Position numbers and translations under genes: made by a program. This document shows, one piece after another, positions 45,207 through 57,291 of a DNA stretch of 64,000 nt. Position 1 is the stretch's first letter. Each line of letters begins with the position of its first letter. The DNA is from Lingula anatina. Lineage: Eukaryota > Brachiopoda > Lingulata > Lingulida > Lingulidae. Location of the stretch: the NCBI RefSeq assembly GCF_001039355.2, contig NW_019775513.1:464071-528070 (forward strand). The letters run 5' to 3'. Under the pieces are notes generated by a model. The model was not told the DNA's origin, did not search any database, and saw nothing but the letters and a program-made list of their open reading frames with translations.

Positions 45207-46375
45207 ATTCATTGAGGACAGAAGAATCCAGCGCAAACACCAGTGCTTTACGTCGCCTAAGTCTAATGGTTGCTACGTCAATGAGGGAACGTTTTGGCAT
45301 TGCTGCCAATGACCAACCACAAAAGAAACGTGTCAGCTCTTCGTCTTCCCTCGGTGGTCTAGGCACACGTGCTGCCCCCATTTATCAAAAGCGAGGGTCA
45401 GCCATTTATAAAAACAACAAGGTAATAAAAGTCCTAGTTGATGCAGGTAGTGGACGGTCAAGTCCAGTGTTTGATCAAAATTACTGCCAAAAACAAAAAA
45501 TCCAATCCACCCAAAGAGACATTAGTGCTGCTATAGAAAACAACAGAAATAACCTAACTGTTGCTAATGGCAACAGCTGCCATAGCAACCAGGGTTCTGA
45601 TACAGAATTGGACTATCAGTCTGGTCCCAGGGACAGGATGGTGAGATTTTTCGTCACCCCTGATGATAATGTCACTGACTTTGACACTGAAATTCCATTT
45701 GTTAGTGAAAATGGTGACAAATATAAGGCTGACTCTTGTCACAGTATTGACAGCATTGAGCTCCAAGTGACAGATGAAAAAGGAAAGGTGCACGATATGG
45801 GTTTAGCTTTCACAGACTTTTCTGATGTTCAAATGTCAGAACCAAAAGATACAGGACCAGGGCAGAGGGTGACACAGAAGTCTTCAAGTGGGAAGCAACA
45901 ACAACTTACTCTAACTTCACCATCAAGTGCTGAGGCTTCATCTGACAGAAAGTTCCCTGTAATAGCAGCACATGGTGGTGCCAGTAGCACTAGCAGTAAA
46001 GGCCGCCGACCCAAAGGGCACCATTGTCACCGACCTAGATCAAATACCTATGATGCTCTACAGTCTTCACCACGTTCTGACACAATACAGCAGCTGGTGC
46101 CACGTGTGCGCCAAATTGCCAAAAGTGAAACAATGTTGGCGGAAACAAGCCAAGAAAAGCAGTCCTACCATTCAGCCGCATTGGAGAGGCGAAAGCGCTA
46201 TCCAAAATGGCGTCTCCCTTCTGTGGAACATTTAGATTATCACTTGCCCAAAAAACATGCTCACAGTGACACTAGACTTCATCAGAAAGGGTTATACGTA
46301 AAACAGAAATTGAAAAATGTAGAACCAAAAAAGGCCATTCACAGTAGTCATGATTTTATTGAAATATTTGTATAA
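45207..46375 (+). CDS. Large coding exon of an unrecognised protein (about 390 residues)
   Basis: The frame is open for about 390 codons from an acceptor-like TATATTTCCAG to a stop at 46373-46375, with codon use unlike the surrounding repeats. The product is hydrophilic and Ser, Lys, Asp and Gln rich, probably disordered. It has a basic N-terminal stretch (ALRRLSLMVATSMRERFGIA), a Ser run (RVSSSSSLGGLGTRAAP) and a basic C-terminus ending HDFIEIFV, which could be a short hydrophobic C-terminal ligand. No domain is recognised. It may be the last exon of a longer gene, or a single-exon gene starting at the ATG at 45267. A polyadenylation signal lies near 46598. Confidence 0.6.
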
Positions 46376-46616
46376 AAAGTTGAAAGACAAATGACCATTT
46401 TACATAAGACATAAGTGAATAAGAGCATAATATTTGACTGAATTGTTTAATGTTTTCTATAAAAAGGAAAGATTTTTACATAAATATGTGGATGAAGTTG
46501 TCAAAACTGTGCATTTACTTTTTTTTATTTGGTTTAACTTAACATGTCAGGCATTTGATTTATGTGAAAAAAAATATATATCTTATTTAATGATCTGAAT
46601 AAATCTTTTCAGTGGA

Positions 46617-48570
46617 GAAATCACCCAGAATGGATCCGTCTCTGATTTTTCTGAAATGTAAAAAAATCGATCTACCATACCTGTCATTCATAAATAACGA
46701 AAAAAAAAATTTTTTTTCAACCCTATCTGGCCAAAATTGAAGAAAACTGCCATATCCAGACCTTATAAAAATCACTCAAAATCACCCAGGATCGACCCGT
46801 CTTCGATTTTTCCAAAATGTGTCAAAAATCAATCTACCACTCCTGTCGTTCATAAAAAAATTGGAAACGCACCCAGATCACTTCATTCAAGCCCCCAAAT
46901 TCAGCTTTAAAGATGACCAAAGAGCACACCTGAGAACAGAATTTGGAGAGAGGGGGGGATGAAGGGAGTTTTTGCTCTATTTCTTCCTTAATAATGACAC
47001 AACCACTCTTTTAGCACTTTACACTCACTACAAATGACCAAACATACCTACCTGACACAATATTGAAGAAAAAATTTTTTCATCCTTAAATGGCCAAAAT
47101 TGAAGAAAACTGCCATATCCAGACCTTATAAAAATCACTCAAAATCACCCAGGATCGACCCGTCTTCGATTTTTCCAAAATGTGTCAAAAATCAATCTAC
47201 CACTCCTGTCGTTCATAAAAAAATTGGAAACGCACCCAGATCACTTCATTCAAGCCCCCAAATTCAGCTTTAAAGATGACCAAAGAGCACACCTGAGAAC
47301 AGAATTTGGAGAGAGGGGGGGATGAAGGGAGTTTTTGCTCTATTTCTTCCTTAATAATGACACAACCACTCTTCCAGCACTTTATTCTGACTACAAATGA
47401 CCAAACACACCTACCAGACACTATAATGAAGAAAAAAATTTTTCAACCCTACCTGGCCAAAATTGAAGAAAACTGCCATATCCGGACCTTACGAAAATCA
47501 CTCAAAATCACCCAAAAATGACCCGTCACCAAATTTTCCAAAAAGTGATGAAAATCAATCTACCACACCTGTCATTCATAAAAAATGTGGAAACGCGCCC
47601 GGATCACTTCATTAAAGCCCCCAATTTCAGCTTTAAAGATGGCCAAAAAGCACACCTGAGAACAGGATTTGGAGAGAGGGGGGGTGGAGAGAGTTTTTGC
47701 TCTATTTCTTCCTAAATAATGACACAATCACTCTTCCAGCACTTTACACTCACTACAAATGACCAAACATACCTACCTGACACAATATTGAAGAAAAAAT
47801 TTTTTCATCCTTAAATGGCCAAAATTGAAGAAAACTGCCATATCCAGACCTTATGAAAATCACTCAAAATCACCCTGGATAGACCCGTCTCCGATTTTTC
47901 CAAAATTTGTCAAAAATAAATCTACCACACCTGACATTCATAGAAAAATTGGAAACTTGCCCGAATCACTTCATTAAAGCCCCCCCCCCCCATTTCATCT
48001 TTAAAGATGGCCAAAGAGCACACCTGTGAACAGGATTTGGAGAGAAGGGGGGTGGGTGGAGAGAGTTTTTGCTCTATTTCTACCTTACTAATAACACAAT
48101 AACTCTTCCAGCACTTTACACTCACTACAAATGACCAAACACACCTCCTGATCACTACAAGAAAGAAAAATTTTTTTCCTCCCTATCTTGTCAAAATTGA
48201 AGAAAACTGCCATATCCGGACCTCATAAAAATCACTCAAAATCACCCAGGATCGACCCGTCTCCGATTTTTCCAAAATTTGTCAAAAATAAATCTACCAC
48301 ACCTGTCATTTATAAAAAAATTGGATACGCGCCCAGATCACTTCATAAAAGCCCCCAATTTCAGCTTTAAAGATGGCCAAAGAGCACACCTGAGAACAGG
48401 ATTTGGAGAGAGGGGGGTGGAGAGAGTTTTTGCTCTATTTCTTCCTTAATAATGACACAACCACTCTTCCAGCACTTTACACTCACTACAAATGACCAAA
48501 CACACCTATCGATCACTATAATGAAGAAAATAATTCTTCCCTGTTTGGCCAAAATAGAAGAAAACTGCTT
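46617..48570. repeat. ~363-bp satellite, locus 3 (more than five units)
   Basis: Unit starts lie at 46902, 47265, 47628, 47996 and 48362, spaced 363, 363, 368 and 366 bp. A partial unit precedes them from about 46617, and the last unit breaks off near 48570. The first two units are almost identical; later ones differ by indels in the G and C tracts. No coding function is visible. Confidence 0.92.
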
Positions 48571-49922
48571 GTTAGTTTCTTGGATTCGTGAAGATGCTAC
48601 CAGTATACACAAAATCTGTTTTGTCTTACCCATGATCTGTACAAATCTGTTCAATAAACCCTTTCTTTCGCCCTATTCCAATAGACGCATGCCTCTGTGT
48701 ATTAGCTGACGCACTATCCGCCAATCAAAATTTGGAACTTGGAAGGCTGGTAGAAAATGTCTTTTCCATCTGTTAAAAACAAAAACATCCCATTTCTGAA
48801 CTAAAATTGATGCGAGTTAACTTTAAACTTATAAACATTTTTTTTAAAAATCACTCTATTCATTTTTTATTATTTTTGGCTTAATCGCTAGGGTATATCA
48901 ACCTTTTGGCAAAATTGCAGTCTATAATGAAATTAGTTTTGTATTCTGAATTCCTGTTTGTACGGCAACAAGTGATTTTCACCATGTAGTTTTCATCTTC
49001 GTGAACTAAACAATTTTAGAGATCGTAAATACTGCAAAACAACATGTACTTAGCTTTAACGAGTTCTTTCGGTATTACTAAAAGTAGTCTTTATTAAATT
49101 ATCGTGTCATTCAGGATTGCCCACCACTGTTACCTTCAGCAGGTATTTTAAACCAGCTGTCTCTTGGTCAGTTTATACAGTATATACATTTATTTTCTTT
49201 AAATCTTCATTTATTACATATGTTTCGAGTTTGTAATTTATAACTTAGCCAGACACATAGTTTTTCTAACGAGAACCAATGTTTAATGTTCAGAAGAGAA
49301 TATCAAAGCGGTTTATATTTCAATGTTGTGGTTGTATTATTAGATTTACTAGTATGTAGAACCCATAGTCTCTATTTGGAATAGAAAGACTCTCTATACA
49401 GTATAAATAGGGTTATAACACCGCTATTCAAAGAGAGACTCAAGGCACACTCCACACATTCAAAAGACACTTTCATACACAAACTAGACGCGCTGAGACA
49501 ATGAAACACTACATAAGTATACCAGAGTTTATGCATCTCAAGAAAGTAAGGCTGATTGAGAACCAAAATGTGTCTTTGTCAATCATTCAACCGCCTGACA
49601 AATATATCGATTGTGATCAAAACTTCTACTGAAGGTCAAAACTTAGCAGTGCCGAGCACTGACGCCACCAAACTCATTGTCTCCGTGACAGAGACTGAAA
49701 TCGAGAAGATAACATGTTAATAGCAAATCTGCATCGGCCAAAGGAGAAATCCAACTTTTAAAATACTCATCGCGTATAATGCAAATATTATTAGATCCTG
49801 AAAGCACGGGTTACATTGGTAAAGCAAGGACACAGCTCTGCGTGATGACGTCACCGGAGGGCACCTGTTTTACAATAAATTAATTAAGAAGCAAATGGTA
49901 ATCAGCAGCAGGCCTCCGAAAC
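48571..49922. other. Unassigned DNA upstream of the fibrinogen-related gene
   Basis: AT-rich. The part at about 48905-49025 resembles 51665-51825 (shared GAATTCCTGTTTGTAC and TTTGTGAACTAAA-type blocks), an old dispersed repeat. No coding region was seen before 49923. The promoter of the fibrinogen-related gene should lie near the end. Confidence 0.35.
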
Positions 49923-52900
49923 ATGAACATGGGATTCTACGTGCCAAAGAGTTATCTGGAAAAATTTATAGTTTTCTTGCGACTTGCACTAGTAATACAT
50001 CAGGTACAAAGCAATGTTCATTACACACATTTTGCCGCCACAAAAGACTTCATCTTACCATTCTCTGTCTGGAAGACGGTGACGGCGGGAAGCGCTATCG
50101 GCTGTGTTGTAAAATGTGCAAACTTGGAAACATGTGTATCTTGTAATTACTACGAAAATGCACCTACAATGTAGTAAACAAGGTAAGGTGTTTAGTTTTC
50201 TCAAATAAACTGTTGCTGTTATATAATCGAAAGGCATTGGACATTGTGACATTAATACTGTAGTTACATTGTACTGTCATATAATGGGAATATATTCACT
50301 ATTGTGACAACCGTTGCTGTTGTATTATGGGAACCCATTGAACATTGTGAAATCAATGTTAACTGTTGTATAATGGGAATACATTTAATATTGTTACATC
50401 AGCTGCTGCTGTTCATTAGCTTGATCATATATATCAAACGCATACAACATTAATTTTCAGTTCCCAGGCTTCACTGTACAAACCAGCGTAAAAAGTAAAA
50501 AAGTGAAACTGGAATAAAAAAATCAAAAACTGCACGTTAATTTTCGTATTGCCGTAAAATTTCGGAGTCTAAAAAATGTTTGTAATATTTGTAGATTTGT
50601 GATTTTATTGATTTTAAGTCTTAAACTAATTTAATTTAACTAAATTAATGCAAAACAATGCAGGAGACAAGGTATATTATGTACATGACCCGGCGATTTT
50701 TTCAGACTTTATACTTCATTTATTTGATAAATGCACTTGCAATTTACTCTGGCTCTTCGTCTGATATGTCACCGGGTCATGCATAAATACCCGGCACACC
50801 ATTCGTTAAAAAGGTTGTTCCACCTCCAGTTCCAAGTGCTTTTATTTACAAATGGTCACCTCGTATATGTATAACTGTTATTAACAGTGTTTGTTATACA
50901 TGTACAGATATCATATCGTACTTGAATTATGGTGCGGAAATACAAAATACCGTTTACGATATCCATTTTAAAACGATTTATCAATATAACATGTACCCCC
51001 CTCTCTATGTTGATGTTCCAATGTGATTTCCCAAGAGGTAAAAAATGTCCATTAAATCGAAAAGACCCTACCAAATGTCACCAAATTTACACACAATTAG
51101 CATCAGCAATGTCACCTACCTCATAGCGTTTGTTCCTCCGCGTACTACAAATACATGAATCTCCTTTGGGCCACGCATGACTTGCAGAATCAAATTGTCA
51201 GTAGCTTTAAATCAATGTACACGTAAACCAAAACCAAAATCTCGATATTCGGAAAACCTACATGGGATACAAATAGGCATCGGCTATAGCTTCCGTCCAT
51301 TATATTTATAGGGGACTGTGAGCTGAATTACCGAAAGGCACTCGATCGTGTCACACTATTACAATATGAAGGCGGTGCGTACTTTACGTATAACAGGTAG
51401 GTAAACCTGTGCAGCAGTTTCAAAGACAGATACCACTCCCTAACGGAAAACAATGCCTTTCTTTTGAAAATGTCAAATCTTTAGAGTAGATACATGTGTT
51501 GCAGTATTCCTTACGCACTTGTATTATTGCGAGGCATAAAACCGAGTTATTCAATTGCTAGATATACAGAACGCAGACTTTTCTTCAAGATGTTTGTAAG
51601 AATTTTATATTGTAAAATAACTTTTTTTTATCCTGGGAATTTTAAGAATTTTGCCTTATTTGCCGGGGTATACATGTATCATACTGTTGAGAAAATTGCG
51701 ATCTACACGTATATCGGAATAAGTTTTGAATTGTGAATTCCTGTTTGTACACTGTATGGCAACGAGCGACATTCACCAGTCTCCATCTTTGTGAACTAAA
51801 AAATGGTTTTAAAGATCGTAATTTAGTCAATGGGTTTTAATACGAAGTACCTTGGTGATAAAGGGAAAGTGATGAAAATTACAGAATTTTTCTTTGCTAA
51901 ATAAAGTCTCAACCTGAATTGAATGTATTTAAAAATACATTATTTTGCAGGTGGAAAAGGATTGCAATGATCTTGGTAGGTACCAGGGGCTGTATGGTCG
52001 TGATAAATTTGAATTCGTTTTTTTTTTTTTTTTTATTTTTGAACACACCATAAATGGTAGAGTGTAAAAGCTGTAAGTAAAGTAAGGATAGAGAGTTTAA
52101 AGATGCATATGAAGTCAATTTATTTGCCTCAAAAACCAACCAAATGCCAGCATATACACACACTGGGCAATAGAAGTGTCACCCCCTGAATCAGAGTAAT
52201 CAAAGTTATAATGCCTGGTCTACTTATAATGTGACTAATGAGTATAAAACCGCTGTACCATGGAATTGTATTGTTGTTTTTTTTTGTGAAATTTGATGTT
52301 AGTAAAATGATACCAGGAGCTTATCATTCCACAGTCATTTATCTCCCCCAAAGTATTGGTTCAGTAGGGGTGACACTTCTATTGTCCAGTGTGTGTAGTT
52401 TCGAATAGTATAACTAAGAGAATTACCAAAAGGCACTTTTAATATTACCTGTAAAATTATGGATTTTTCTGCTAGCTTTGTTTGCTGTATATACATGGGA
52501 CAGTAAGTGGGTCACATAAGTAGGTTAGATTTCTGACCAAGAATTTAAAGAAAGGAGCAGTCTAAAGCTATTTTATGGCTGATTGAGTGATTCATTCAAT
52601 TTATACCTTGGTATGTCGACCTTATTTGAGTCATATAAGAAACGAGTAGAAGTGGTTTATATGCGAATCCCCGCTCCACCGATGGTCAGTTCAAATGTAA
52701 CTTTAAACGCCCTTTTGAACGAAATTATCGTGCCTTTCCAGAGGGTTCAGGTTTAGCGTCCATTGATATAGATGGCTTTGGTCAAAAAGAAGTTTATTGC
52801 GACGACGGATGGATTGTTGTGATGAGTCGATACAACAGCACCATGTCTTTCCACAGAAATTGGAATGCATATAAAGTTGGGTTTGGTGACCCACGTGAGC

Positions 52901-53259
52901 AGTTTTGGCTTGGAAACGATGCTCTCTACGCATTAACCAATCAAGGGGATTACTCAATGCAGATTGACATGCTGTCTTGTGATGGAAACACCTACTACGT
53001 CAGATGGAACCTGTTTCGCATCCAAGATGAAAGCCAGAAATATAAGGTTGCTGCTATTAGTGTCGACTCGTACAACACATCTAGCAATAGTTATCTAACA
53101 GAAAATGTAAACTGGAAATTTGGAACTTATGATAATGAAGTAGGAGAGTCACTGGATTGTAGTGAGCTGCACGGTATGATTCCATTGCACAATTAGCTGA
53201 AGTAATACTTACATTAGCTTAAGTAGTATTTCTAGTTAATACTAACCACGATGATTTTT

Positions 53260-53296
<37 letters not shown>

Positions 53297-53739
53297 TTGT
53301 ACCAAGTGTATCAAGTCTCACGTCAATTACATGTAGTCTATTGTTTCTTTTTTTCCTTTTTTTTTTATACCAGATTATTTATTTTTATTACTTATGGATT
53401 TTAAATGCCCTTCCGCAGTTATTTGGTTAGCCACAAAGTTAATGTAAATCTGTAATTTAACGTGCTTCATATTGCTTAATTTGGAAAAAAAATGGGCCAC
53501 TGTTGAGATGACTGAAAAAAGATAAATGATACAACATGTTGCTTACTACATGTATTTCAGGCGGTGGTGGGTGGTGGTATTGGGACTGTACGAGATGGCA
53601 TTTAACAGGCTATTACTCCAGCTGTGTCAGCAACAGCGACAAGCGTAAAGCCATGAAGTTTGCCTCTATTACAGGGAGAAACTGCAACAAAGCATGCTTA
53701 TTACAGGCTGCTACTTTAAAAATACAGCGTAACTCTTAG
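49923..53739 (+). CDS. Secreted fibrinogen-related protein with apple/PAN-like N-terminal segment, three exons
   Basis: Exon 1 (49923-50170) encodes a hydrophobic signal-like leader (KFIVFLRLALVIHQVQS), then a Cys-rich segment (GCVVKCANLETCVSCNYYEN) like an apple/PAN start. Exon 2 (52650-53173) has most of a fibrinogen C-terminal domain: EVYCDDGWIVVMSRYN, NWNAYKVGFGDPREQFWLGN, ALYALTNQGDYSMQIDM. Exon 3 (53561-53739) gives GGWWYWDCTRWHLTGYY and the conserved end KRKAMKFASI. The exon 2-3 splice (G|GTATGA to CAG|GC) is in phase and removes a stop that otherwise follows; exon 1 to 2 is also phase-compatible (AT|GTAGTA), though that donor is weak. Such proteins bind carbohydrates or acetyl groups and act as lectins in invertebrate immunity or haemolymph; function here is inferred. 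Exon 1 membership is less certain than exons 2-3. Confidence 0.75.
52160..52402. mobile_element. MITE, family B copy 2
   Basis: The left end ACACTGGGCAATAGAAGTGT and the right end ACACTTCTATTGTCCAGTGT are inverted repeats. It resembles the copy at 4970-5206 in both end regions, while the central ~70 bp differ. It lies in the intron before the fibrinogen-domain exon. Confidence 0.75.
53258..53298. repeat. (ATTT)n microsatellite
   Basis: About ten ATTT units in the last intron of the fibrinogen-related gene. Confidence 0.9.
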
Positions 53740-55650
53740 AGCTCTTTTAATGATAATTGTAATATTAAACGCCTTTCTACAACACAACGGCCTTCAAAAT
53801 ATCTGAGTGTATGAATGAAGGAATATGTTTTAGATTACTTAGAAATTAACATTTAAGAAAGTGGTTTATTTCAAGTACGTTGAATAGTACATCACAATCA
53901 TCTGATACTATCCATGTAAGGGTCCACCCACAACTTATCAAGATATGAGTATTATATATCTCCAAATAGACAAATAAACTGGTGATCTACAGGTCCATAA
54001 GGACCTATTTTTACATCTTTTTAAAAATATATTAAAATATTATCTTAATGTTACTGTGTAAATGTAATGCAATGCTGTAGAGAATAAACATAATCCTTTG
54101 AAGATGTTGTAAAAGGTTTTGTTCTTCTTCGTACTTGGTACCATATGTACTGTCTCCGAAAGTTTGATACTATGAAATACCGTATTCTCCGCGAATACTA
54201 TGAAATACATTGGTATATTGTTAACGCTGTCCATACTTAAAAGTTTTAAGCCTTTCAAACCAACCCGTGCCGTTCATTCGCTCTTTATTTACTCTACTAA
54301 ACTTGGTGTCAACATCTACTCTCTAACGGCGGTTTCACTCGACTGCTCACTAACATGACAACTACTTATGCAGTAACATGGCTCTCCCAGAATATTCTTA
54401 TATATATTTTAAACACACAAATCTTTATGAGATTACTTTCGACTATACATACCATTAAATATTCATTATATTAAAAAGCATTGGAACCTAATACTTGTCA
54501 ACAAATTAGCATACAAATACTAATAGGGTATTTGCTATATTTCAGCATACATCTATAAGATTATTCATGACTATAGCTATAATTGAAAATTCCCAAAAGT
54601 TATGTGACATAAAGACATGCAAAATTCATAGTTTCCCAATAAACATTCTAAAATGATTGACATAACTTTCCTGGGAAACATTATTTATGACGTTAAGGTA
54701 ACATAAACCTAACGTGCCCTCAATGTTCTTATAGCATTATTTTGTTAGCTGAGTAATACTTACTAAGCAAAGGAATCTTTTTCTGTACAAAATCCACTAC
54801 ATGTACTGGGTATTAACCATTGGCTGTTATAAGATCAAACTATAAATAGATATTTATATTATATCTCCCAAAATATTTGAGTTGCAAAATTTGACCTTGT
54901 TATAATGGCAATTCCAATTGACACGTAACCTTAAAGCTACATGACTATAACCTTTTCCACCAGAATCTAAAAAAAATTGGTAGCTACCTGGGGCATATAC
55001 GCTGTTTATGTATCAAATAGCACAAATTCAAATTTTGATATAATAATAATAATAATAATAAAATACTGAAAATTAGAAGGAAAGTGAACTGTTTATGCAC
55101 AAAATATCCAATATACTAAATACTTCATAGTAATAGCAGAAATCGCCAAATATCAAATGCTGGAAAAGCCACATTTGTATAAACATGCTCAAAGTTTCTA
55201 TAATCCGTCCAATGAGAGCACTTACAAAATGTACATGTACATTCCTGGATGTTGATATGCTATTACCAGATGCCAAAAGATCTCAAAGAAAACGCAATTG
55301 CCCCAGTGTTACTCTGTACAGTCATTGTTCACACAGTTGCATTGGCAAAGTTGTAAACATTTGGTCTAGGTTTTTACATCACCAAATATCCACAGCATTA
55401 CAAACTATTCATTTTCTTCTTGGTTGGAGCCACATTTAGTACGTAGTTGGTCAAAACTGTTTTGAATAACATTTTGATTTGTAATCTGAGGACCTAATTG
55501 GGACCAGTTGAAGTTTATCTTTGTCCCTTAGTGCACCGTTAATGGCATCTGTTCACATTTGTTTATCACGTGGTTTCTTGTCTCTGCTCTCTGCTGTAAA
55601 GCACCTCTGTGTTCAAACTCACGATTGATCCTAAAATACAGAAAAGGGGA
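53740..55650. other. 3' UTR and intergenic DNA after the fibrinogen-related gene
   Basis: An AATAAA at about 54083 is a candidate polyadenylation signal. An (ATA/ATT)-type run lies near 55041. No further gene was recognised. Confidence 0.35.
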
Positions 55651-56075
55651 AACAATAAAGGGAACCGGAGAAGATCAGCATTGGTCAGAATTGTGCCGGA
55701 AGTGACGTGCAGTGGTGTTAGAAACGAAGCTGAGTGGTCATTTTAACATAGAGGTGAACGGCAGTGAAGACGGGTTGTCGGAGGAAAAAGAAGTTTTCTA
55801 AACAACATGGTAAGATAACACTTTTTCTTTACGCATTTTGGGCAGAGAAAACTTGTAGAAATAATAAATGCATGATATGAAAACGTGACACGGAACTTGA
55901 AGGTGCAAAATCGTGCTTAATTGGCGGTCAACTTGTTTTAAAATGAATGCTGCATCGACCGCCATTGCGACAAAGAGTGTAAATGGAAAATAATTCCCGG
56001 GAGGCTGTAAATCGTTGCCATGTGGAAATTTGGCATTAATATAATCCGATATGTCCATATCTAAGTATTTTTGGG
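55651..56075 (+). repeat. Inverted duplication, left arm, with promoter-like sequence and ATG|GT first exon
   Basis: It matches the reverse complement of 56517-56942 over about 420 bp with a few percent differences. It contains GCCGGAAGTGACGTGCAG near 55694, an ETS plus CRE-like combination typical of TATA-less housekeeping promoters. About 100 bp later is ACAACATG|GTAAGATAAC at 55804, a start codon placed directly on a splice donor, a layout common in ribosomal-protein genes. The following exon would lie in or beyond the gap, so the gene is unknown. Confidence 0.7.
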
Positions 56076-56373
56076 NNNNNNNNNNNNNNNNNNNNNNNNN
56101 NNNNNNNNNNNNNNNNNNNNNNNNNNNNNNNNNNNNNNNNNNNNNNNNNNNNNNNNNNNNNNNNNNNNNNNNNNNNNNNNNNNNNNNNNNNNNNNNNNNN
56201 NNNNNNNNNNNNNNNNNNNNNNNNNNNNNNNNNNNNNNNNNNNNNNNNNNNNNNNNNNNNNNNNNNNNNNNNNNNNNNNNNNNNNNNNNNNNNNNNNNNN
56301 NNNNNNNNNNNNNNNNNNNNNNNNNNNNNNNNNNNNNNNNNNNNNNNNNNNNNNNNNNNNNNNNNNNNNNNNN
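56076..56373. other. Assembly gap (N run)
   Basis: N run between the arms of the inverted duplication. Confidence 1.
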
Positions 56374-56516
56374 AATATATTGAAAAAAAGATACAGCTGT
56401 GCACAGCAGTCGGAGATCGGTACATTCCACTTGTTAGTTACGAACTACTTCCTGGTTTTCACAAGGTCCTTCAAGACCTCTAAAACATCGTTGTAATTGC
56501 AGCCCATACCATAAAA

Positions 56517-56942
56517 CACCCAAAAATACTTAGATATGGACATATCGGATTATATTAATGCCAAATTTCCACATGACAACGATTTATAGACTCCCGGGAA
56601 TTATTTCCCCTTTACCCTTTTTGTCGCGCTGGCGGTCGACGCAGCATTTATTTCTAAACAAGTTGACCGCAAATTAAGCACGATTTTGCACCTTCAAGTT
56701 CCGTGTCACGTTTTCATATCATGCATTTATTATTTCTACAAGTTTTCTCTGCCCAAAATGCGTAAAGAAAAAGTGTTATCTTACCATGTTGTTTAGAAAA
56801 CTTCTTTTTCCTCCGACAACCCGTCTTCACTGCCGTTCACCTCTATGTTAAAATGACCACTCAGCTTCGTTTCTAACACCACTGCACGTCACTTCCGGCA
56901 CAATTCTGACCAATGCTGATCTTCTCCGGTTCCCTTTATTCG
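56517..56942 (-). repeat. Inverted duplication, right arm
   Basis: Carries the same promoter-like block and ATG|GTAAGA on the minus strand, pointing toward the gap. Differences from the left arm include several substitutions in the stretch corresponding to 55940-56010. Confidence 0.7.
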
Positions 56943-57291
56943 TATCTCATTCCGTATTTCGTAGCTCAATTCGGGTAACATTTACAGCACCAATATTCTC
57001 CATGATAATACCGTAATTCATTCAAAACCCTTCTCCAGACTTTTAGCATCAAATGATAAGTGTGCAAATTTTAAATGAAAACAATTGCATGGCGTACCCT
57101 TATTTATGTTGGTGTACATTCTCTAGTGATGTTACATGACCCTTAACTGTATGGTGCCAACATGGAGGATAAATTGATAAAAAATAAATAATTTAGCCTT
57201 TTAAAAATAGTGCTGTTAACAAAGGCAAACATAATGTTAATTAAATGTCTCTAAATTATGTTACTTTAATTTAGAGAAAATAGTTCCTTAC

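Noticed and set aside
46617-48570. CRISPR-like or protein-coding repeat array
   Set aside because: Units are ~363 bp, tandem and without unique spacers; the genome is eukaryotic. Short frames recur only because the unit recurs.
50683-50786. Possible tiny MITE with CATGACCCGG inverted ends
   Set aside because: Only 10-bp inverted ends, no second copy and no target duplication seen; chance cannot be excluded.
55798-56496. Open frames across the second N run
   Set aside because: Same artefact of undefined bases.
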